A DNA stretch of 8,105 nucleotides from Bacteriovoracaceae bacterium (GTDB lineage Bacteria > Bdellovibrionota > Bacteriovoracia > Bacteriovoracales > Bacteriovoracaceae). Every line of letters starts with the position of its first letter. The stretch's first letter is position 1. The stretch is taken from contig JAGLCH010000024.1 in assembly GCA_023146355.1 (NCBI GenBank), positions 1-8,105 of the forward strand, written 5' to 3'. The position numbers were made by a program, and so were the translations under genes. Below are positions 5,075 to 8,105 of this stretch, piece after piece. The notes beneath the pieces were generated by a model that saw only the letters and a list, made by a program, of their open reading frames with translations, searched no databases and was not told the origin of the DNA.

Positions 5075-6835
5075 ATGAAGAAAATTCAATTTATGGACAC
5101 TTCGTTCAGAGACGGTTTTCAATCATTTTTTGGAGCAAGAGTATTAACCTCTGATATTATACCGGCCATTGAGGCCGCGGCTCATGCTGGTGTGCAGCAC
5201 TTTGAGGCCGGAGGTGGGGCCCGCTTTCAGTCTCTACCTCTTTATTGTGGTGAATCAGCATTCGATATGATGGATGCCTTTAGATCAGCTGCTGGACCAA
5301 ATGCAAAACTTCAGACACTTGCAAGAGGGATCAATGTTGTTGCTCTTCAAGCACAGCCAAAAGATATGATCGATCTCCATGCAAAGATGTTCAAAAAACA
5401 CGGGATGACACATATTCGAAATTTTGATGCATTAAACGATGTACAAAATCTTGAGTTCTCGGCCGAGTGTATTACGAAGCATGGGCTTCATCATCAAGTG
5501 TGTATCACCATGATGGAACTTCCTCCTGGTTGCGAGGGGGCCCACGATGTCGATTTTTATATTATGACATTACGTCGAATTTTAGATTCGGGACTTCCTT
5601 TTGATTCACTTTGCTTTAAAGATGCATCGGGAACTTCTAATCCAAGAAAAGTACATGATACAATTGCAGAAACCAGAAAAATTTTAGGACCAGATAAAAC
5701 AATTTGGTTCCATACCCACGCAACTGCTGGCATTGGTGAATTACAAAATATGGCCGCAATTGAGGCAGGAGCAGATGGCATCTGTGTGTCAAGAAGTCCT
5801 GTTTCTGGTGGAACTGCTCAGGTTGATCTTCTGACTATGAATCATGCTTTGAAGGGAACAAATTTTACTTTAGATATCGATTATAGAAAAATTCTTGAAG
5901 CAAATAGTGTTTTTAAGGATTGCCTTAAGGACTATTTCTTTCCTCCTGAGGCACTAAAAATATCACCTGAAGTTATACTTTCTCCAATGCCTGGTGGAGC
6001 ATTAACAGCGAATACTATGATGATGAGAGATACTGGGACACTACATCTCTACCCTCAAGTCATTGAAGAGATGAGTGAAGTTGTAAAGAAAGGAGGTTTT
6101 GGAACCTCTGTAACTCCGATGAGTCAGTTCTACTTTCAGCAAGCTTTTTCAAATGTTACTCAAGGCCGCTGGAGTAATATTACTGATGGATATGGAAAAA
6201 CAGTCCTCGGTTATTTTGGTAAAACACCTGTTGCTCCTGATGCTGAGGTCGTTAAGATTGCTTCAGAGCAGCTCAAACTCAAGACTTTTTCAGGAAATCC
6301 TCTCGATCTTATTGCGCCCGGTATTCCCAAGGCAGAGGCAATTTTAAAAGAAAATAAGCTCGATATCTGTGAAGAAAATATATTCACTATTGGAGCACTT
6401 CAAACTCCTGGTGGAAACAAGGGACTAGACTTTCTTCTTGGTAATGCAAAAACTTCAGTTCGAAAGAATATCGAAGAAAGTATTCCAAGTGCTTCACGGC
6501 CAAAGCCTAGCAGTGCAGGACCTGAAAATTATACCGTCACAGTTGATGGTCGAAATTATAGTGTAACAGTGGCCGAAGGTGATGTTGTTACAAGTGTTGC
6601 TTCTGCACCGCCTATTGCTGGTGGCGAGCAAATAAAAGCAAAACTCCCTGGAAATGTTTTAAGTGTTCTGGTGGGTGTTGGTGATAGTGTTAAAAAAGGC
6701 GATAAGCTTCTTGTTCTTGAGGCGATGAAAATGGAAACTCCAGTTCTTGCAGCTGCTGATGGAGTAATCTCACAAGTTTTAGTCTCTAGTGGAGATACTG
6801 TTACAGCAGGTCGGCCACTAATCGTTTTGGAATAA
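5075..6835 (+). CDS. oadA: Oxaloacetate decarboxylase alpha subunit (carboxyltransferase plus biotin carrier)
   Basis: A 586-residue cytoplasmic enzyme that transfers the carboxyl group of oxaloacetate to its own biotin, giving pyruvate. Residues about 1-290 form the carboxyltransferase barrel. DTSFRDGFQS at 8-17 corresponds to the usual D-TLRDG-QS; D13, H213 and H215 (FHTHATAGI) are the expected metal ligands, and K182 (FKDASG) is the lysine that is carboxylated in the family. Residues about 300-470 match the conserved carboxylase domain that follows. After a Ser/Pro/Ala linker (about 470-485), the biotin carrier domain ends the protein, with biotin expected on K552 of EAMKME. Length is normal (about 590). 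Several barrel motifs differ from textbook OadA, e.g. PGGALTAN at 306-313 and VTPMSQF at 346-352. AGGATG at 5065-5070 is the ribosome site. Pyruvate carboxylase subunit B would look similar, but flanking oadG and oadB point to the sodium pump; oxaloacetate as substrate is inferred. Confidence 0.9.
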   Translation: MKKIQFMDTSFRDGFQSFFGARVLTSDIIPAIEAAAHAGVQHFEAGGGARFQSLPLYCGESAFDMMDAFRSAAGPNAKLQTLARGINVVALQAQPKDMIDLHAKMFKKHGMTHIRNFDALNDVQNLEFSAECITKHGLHHQVCITMMELPPGCEGAHDVDFYIMTLRRILDSGLPFDSLCFKDASGTSNPRKVHDTIAETRKILGPDKTIWFHTHATAGIGELQNMAAIEAGADGICVSRSPVSGGTAQVDLLTMNHALKGTNFTLDIDYRKILEANSVFKDCLKDYFFPPEALKISPEVILSPMPGGALTANTMMMRDTGTLHLYPQVIEEMSEVVKKGGFGTSVTPMSQFYFQQAFSNVTQGRWSNITDGYGKTVLGYFGKTPVAPDAEVVKIASEQLKLKTFSGNPLDLIAPGIPKAEAILKENKLDICEENIFTIGALQTPGGNKGLDFLLGNAKTSVRKNIEESIPSASRPKPSSAGPENYTVTVDGRNYSVTVAEGDVVTSVASAPPIAGGEQIKAKLPGNVLSVLVGVGDSVKKGDKLLVLEAMKMETPVLAAADGVISQVLVSSGDTVTAGRPLIVLE

Positions 6836-6837
6836 TA

Positions 6838-8105
6838 ATGAAAAAAATTGTACTACTTCTTATTGCGCTACTACTTAGCTTTAATATTCTTGCTAGCGGT
6901 GGCAATTGTGACCATGAACAGATCAGTGGTGAAAATTGTCCTCATAAAACTAGCTTAGTAAAAGCAAATAGTTCTTCAGAAAACGTAGTTGAAAAACTTC
7001 CGACCTTTAAAATGATGGTGAAAAAGCTCTGGGTATCAACTGGGCTGTCCTCGTTCATTTACAATAACGATAAGTCTTGGACTAATGGTGTGGGGCGGCT
7101 CTTAATGATTCTTGTGGGGATGTTGCTTCTTTATCTCGGCATTAGTAAAGGATTTGAGCCTCTTCTTTTGGTTCCAATTGCTCTTGGGTGTATTCTTTCA
7201 AACACACCGCTTGCAGGGATTAATGAAGATGGCGGCATTATTTGGTATATCTACCATATAGGAATTGAAACAGGCGTCTTTCCTCTTATTATCTTTATGG
7301 GCGTTGGTGCGATGACTGACTTTGGCCCAATGATTGCCAATCCCATAACTGCATTGCTAGGAGCTGCTGCGCAGTTTGGTATTTTCACAACGCTGATTGG
7401 TGCTCTTGCTCTTTCTCAGTGGATCCCAGGAATCAACTTTAATTTTACTGATGCTGCCTCAATTGGAATTATTGGTGGAGCTGATGGCCCAACGGCAATT
7501 TTTCTTGCTTCAAAACTTGCGCCAAGACTACTTGGATCTATTGCGGTTGCTGCATATTCATATATGGCACTCGTTCCAATCATTCAGCCTCCAATTATGA
7601 AGTTCTTCACAACTAGTGCAGAGAGAACTATTAGAATGGAGCAACTTCGTCATGTGGGAAAAGCTGAAAAGATTTTATTTCCAATTCTCGTAATTGCTCT
7701 TTGTATATTATTGCTTCCTTCGGCAGCACCGCTCATTGGTTTCTTTATGTTTGGAAACATTATGAAAGAGTGTGGTGTTGTTGAAAGACTTTCATCAACA
7801 GTACAAAATGCATTGATGAATATTGTAACAATTTTCTTGGGGCTTGGTGTTGGATCAAAACTTTCTGCAGACCAGTTCCTTAATGTCGAAACTCTTGGGA
7901 TCTTGGTTCTTGGGATTGTTGCATTTAGCATTGGAACTGCATCGGGAATCCTAATGGCAAAGTTTATGAACCTCTTTTTAAAGAATAAAATTAATCCTCT
8001 CATTGGATCTGCTGGTGTTTCTGCTGTTCCTATGGCCGCGCGTGTTTCTCAAACAGTCGGTAGTAAATATGATCCTGAGAACTTTCTTCTTATGCATGCA
8101 ATGGG
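6838..8105 (+). CDS. oadB: Sodium-pumping oxaloacetate decarboxylase beta subunit, with N-terminal signal-like extension; 3' end cut by the window
   Basis: 422 complete codons of the integral membrane subunit that decarboxylates carboxybiotin and couples this to sodium export. The core matches the family closely: RLLMILVGMLLLYLGISKGFE from 87, FMGVGAMTDFGP at 153-164, GGADGPTAIF at 213-222 (D216 is the essential sodium-site aspartate), YSYMALVPIIQPPIMK at 240-255, GNIMKECGVVERLS at 306-319 and NPLIGSAGVSAVPMAARVS at 386-404. Only about 20 residues (beginning MGPNVAGVIGSA in known proteins) should be missing on the right. Unusually, the core is preceded by about 55 extra residues: a signal-peptide-like MKKIVLLLIALLLSFNILAS, then a polar segment with NCDH (23-26) and NCPH (33-36). 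The loop near 126-140 is much shorter than in Klebsiella OadB. ATG lies two bases after the oadA stop, so translation is probably coupled; GGA at 6829-6831 is a weak ribosome site. Confidence 0.93.
   Translation, partial: MKKIVLLLIALLLSFNILASGGNCDHEQISGENCPHKTSLVKANSSSENVVEKLPTFKMMVKKLWVSTGLSSFIYNNDKSWTNGVGRLLMILVGMLLLYLGISKGFEPLLLVPIALGCILSNTPLAGINEDGGIIWYIYHIGIETGVFPLIIFMGVGAMTDFGPMIANPITALLGAAAQFGIFTTLIGALALSQWIPGINFNFTDAASIGIIGGADGPTAIFLASKLAPRLLGSIAVAAYSYMALVPIIQPPIMKFFTTSAERTIRMEQLRHVGKAEKILFPILVIALCILLLPSAAPLIGFFMFGNIMKECGVVERLSSTVQNALMNIVTIFLGLGVGSKLSADQFLNVETLGILVLGIVAFSIGTASGILMAKFMNLFLKNKINPLIGSAGVSAVPMAARVSQTVGSKYDPENFLLMHAM

Noticed and set aside
5557..5781. Minus-strand frame opposite oadA
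   Set aside because: Antisense to the carboxyltransferase active-site region; shadow frame.
6907..6909. OadB N-terminus as a lipoprotein signal
   Set aside because: The cysteine at residue 24 is preceded by GGN rather than a lipobox with a small residue directly before Cys, so lipid modification by the LspA pathway is not supported.
7650..8003. Minus-strand 117-codon frame and plus-strand 7397-7600 frame
   Set aside because: Both overlap the well-conserved OadB reading frame and show no family features.

Overview
This is an AT-rich, gene-dense chromosomal segment with no rRNA, tRNA, CRISPR array or insertion sequence that I can see. It suggests a Gram-negative bacterium. It has lipoprotein signal peptidase, a sodium-pumping oxaloacetate decarboxylase, and a HAMP-like membrane module of a style common in the former deltaproteobacteria. 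My best guess is a Bdellovibrionota/Bacteriovoracales-type organism, probably marine. That placement rests on protein style and base composition only and is not established.

Layout: (i) 1-730, minus strand, a signal peptidase II (LspA) running off the left edge. It continues past the normal LspA end into a second membrane module with a HAMP-like motif. (ii) 731-960, a divergent intergenic region with a plausible promoter for the next gene. (iii) 961-3165, plus strand, a HelD-family superfamily 1 helicase/RNA polymerase-recycling protein. (iv) 3166-3570, a 405-base non-coding stretch with a good sigma70-type promoter at its centre. (v) 3571-3930, a small XRE/Cro-type transcription regulator. 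(vi) 3950-3980, a terminator with flanking A and T tracts between convergent genes. (vii) 4001-4684, minus strand, a protein of unknown function with a strongly basic N-terminal region and an acidic C-terminal region. (viii) 4685-4829, a divergent control region. (ix) 4830-8105, an operon oadG-oadA-oadB for a biotin-dependent sodium-pumping decarboxylase. oadB is cut by the right edge, probably by only about 20 codons.

The three Oad proteins should form one membrane complex. The alpha subunit moves the carboxyl group of oxaloacetate to biotin. The beta subunit decarboxylates carboxybiotin and exports sodium. The gamma subunit anchors the complex. The other genes are separate transcription units with no evident functional link to it. 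The features most worth a second look are the LspA fusion, a secretion-type N-terminal extension with paired Cys/His motifs on OadB, the HelD homologue with an acidic coiled-coil tip, and the charge-segregated unknown protein. I saw no clear defence or mobile system.
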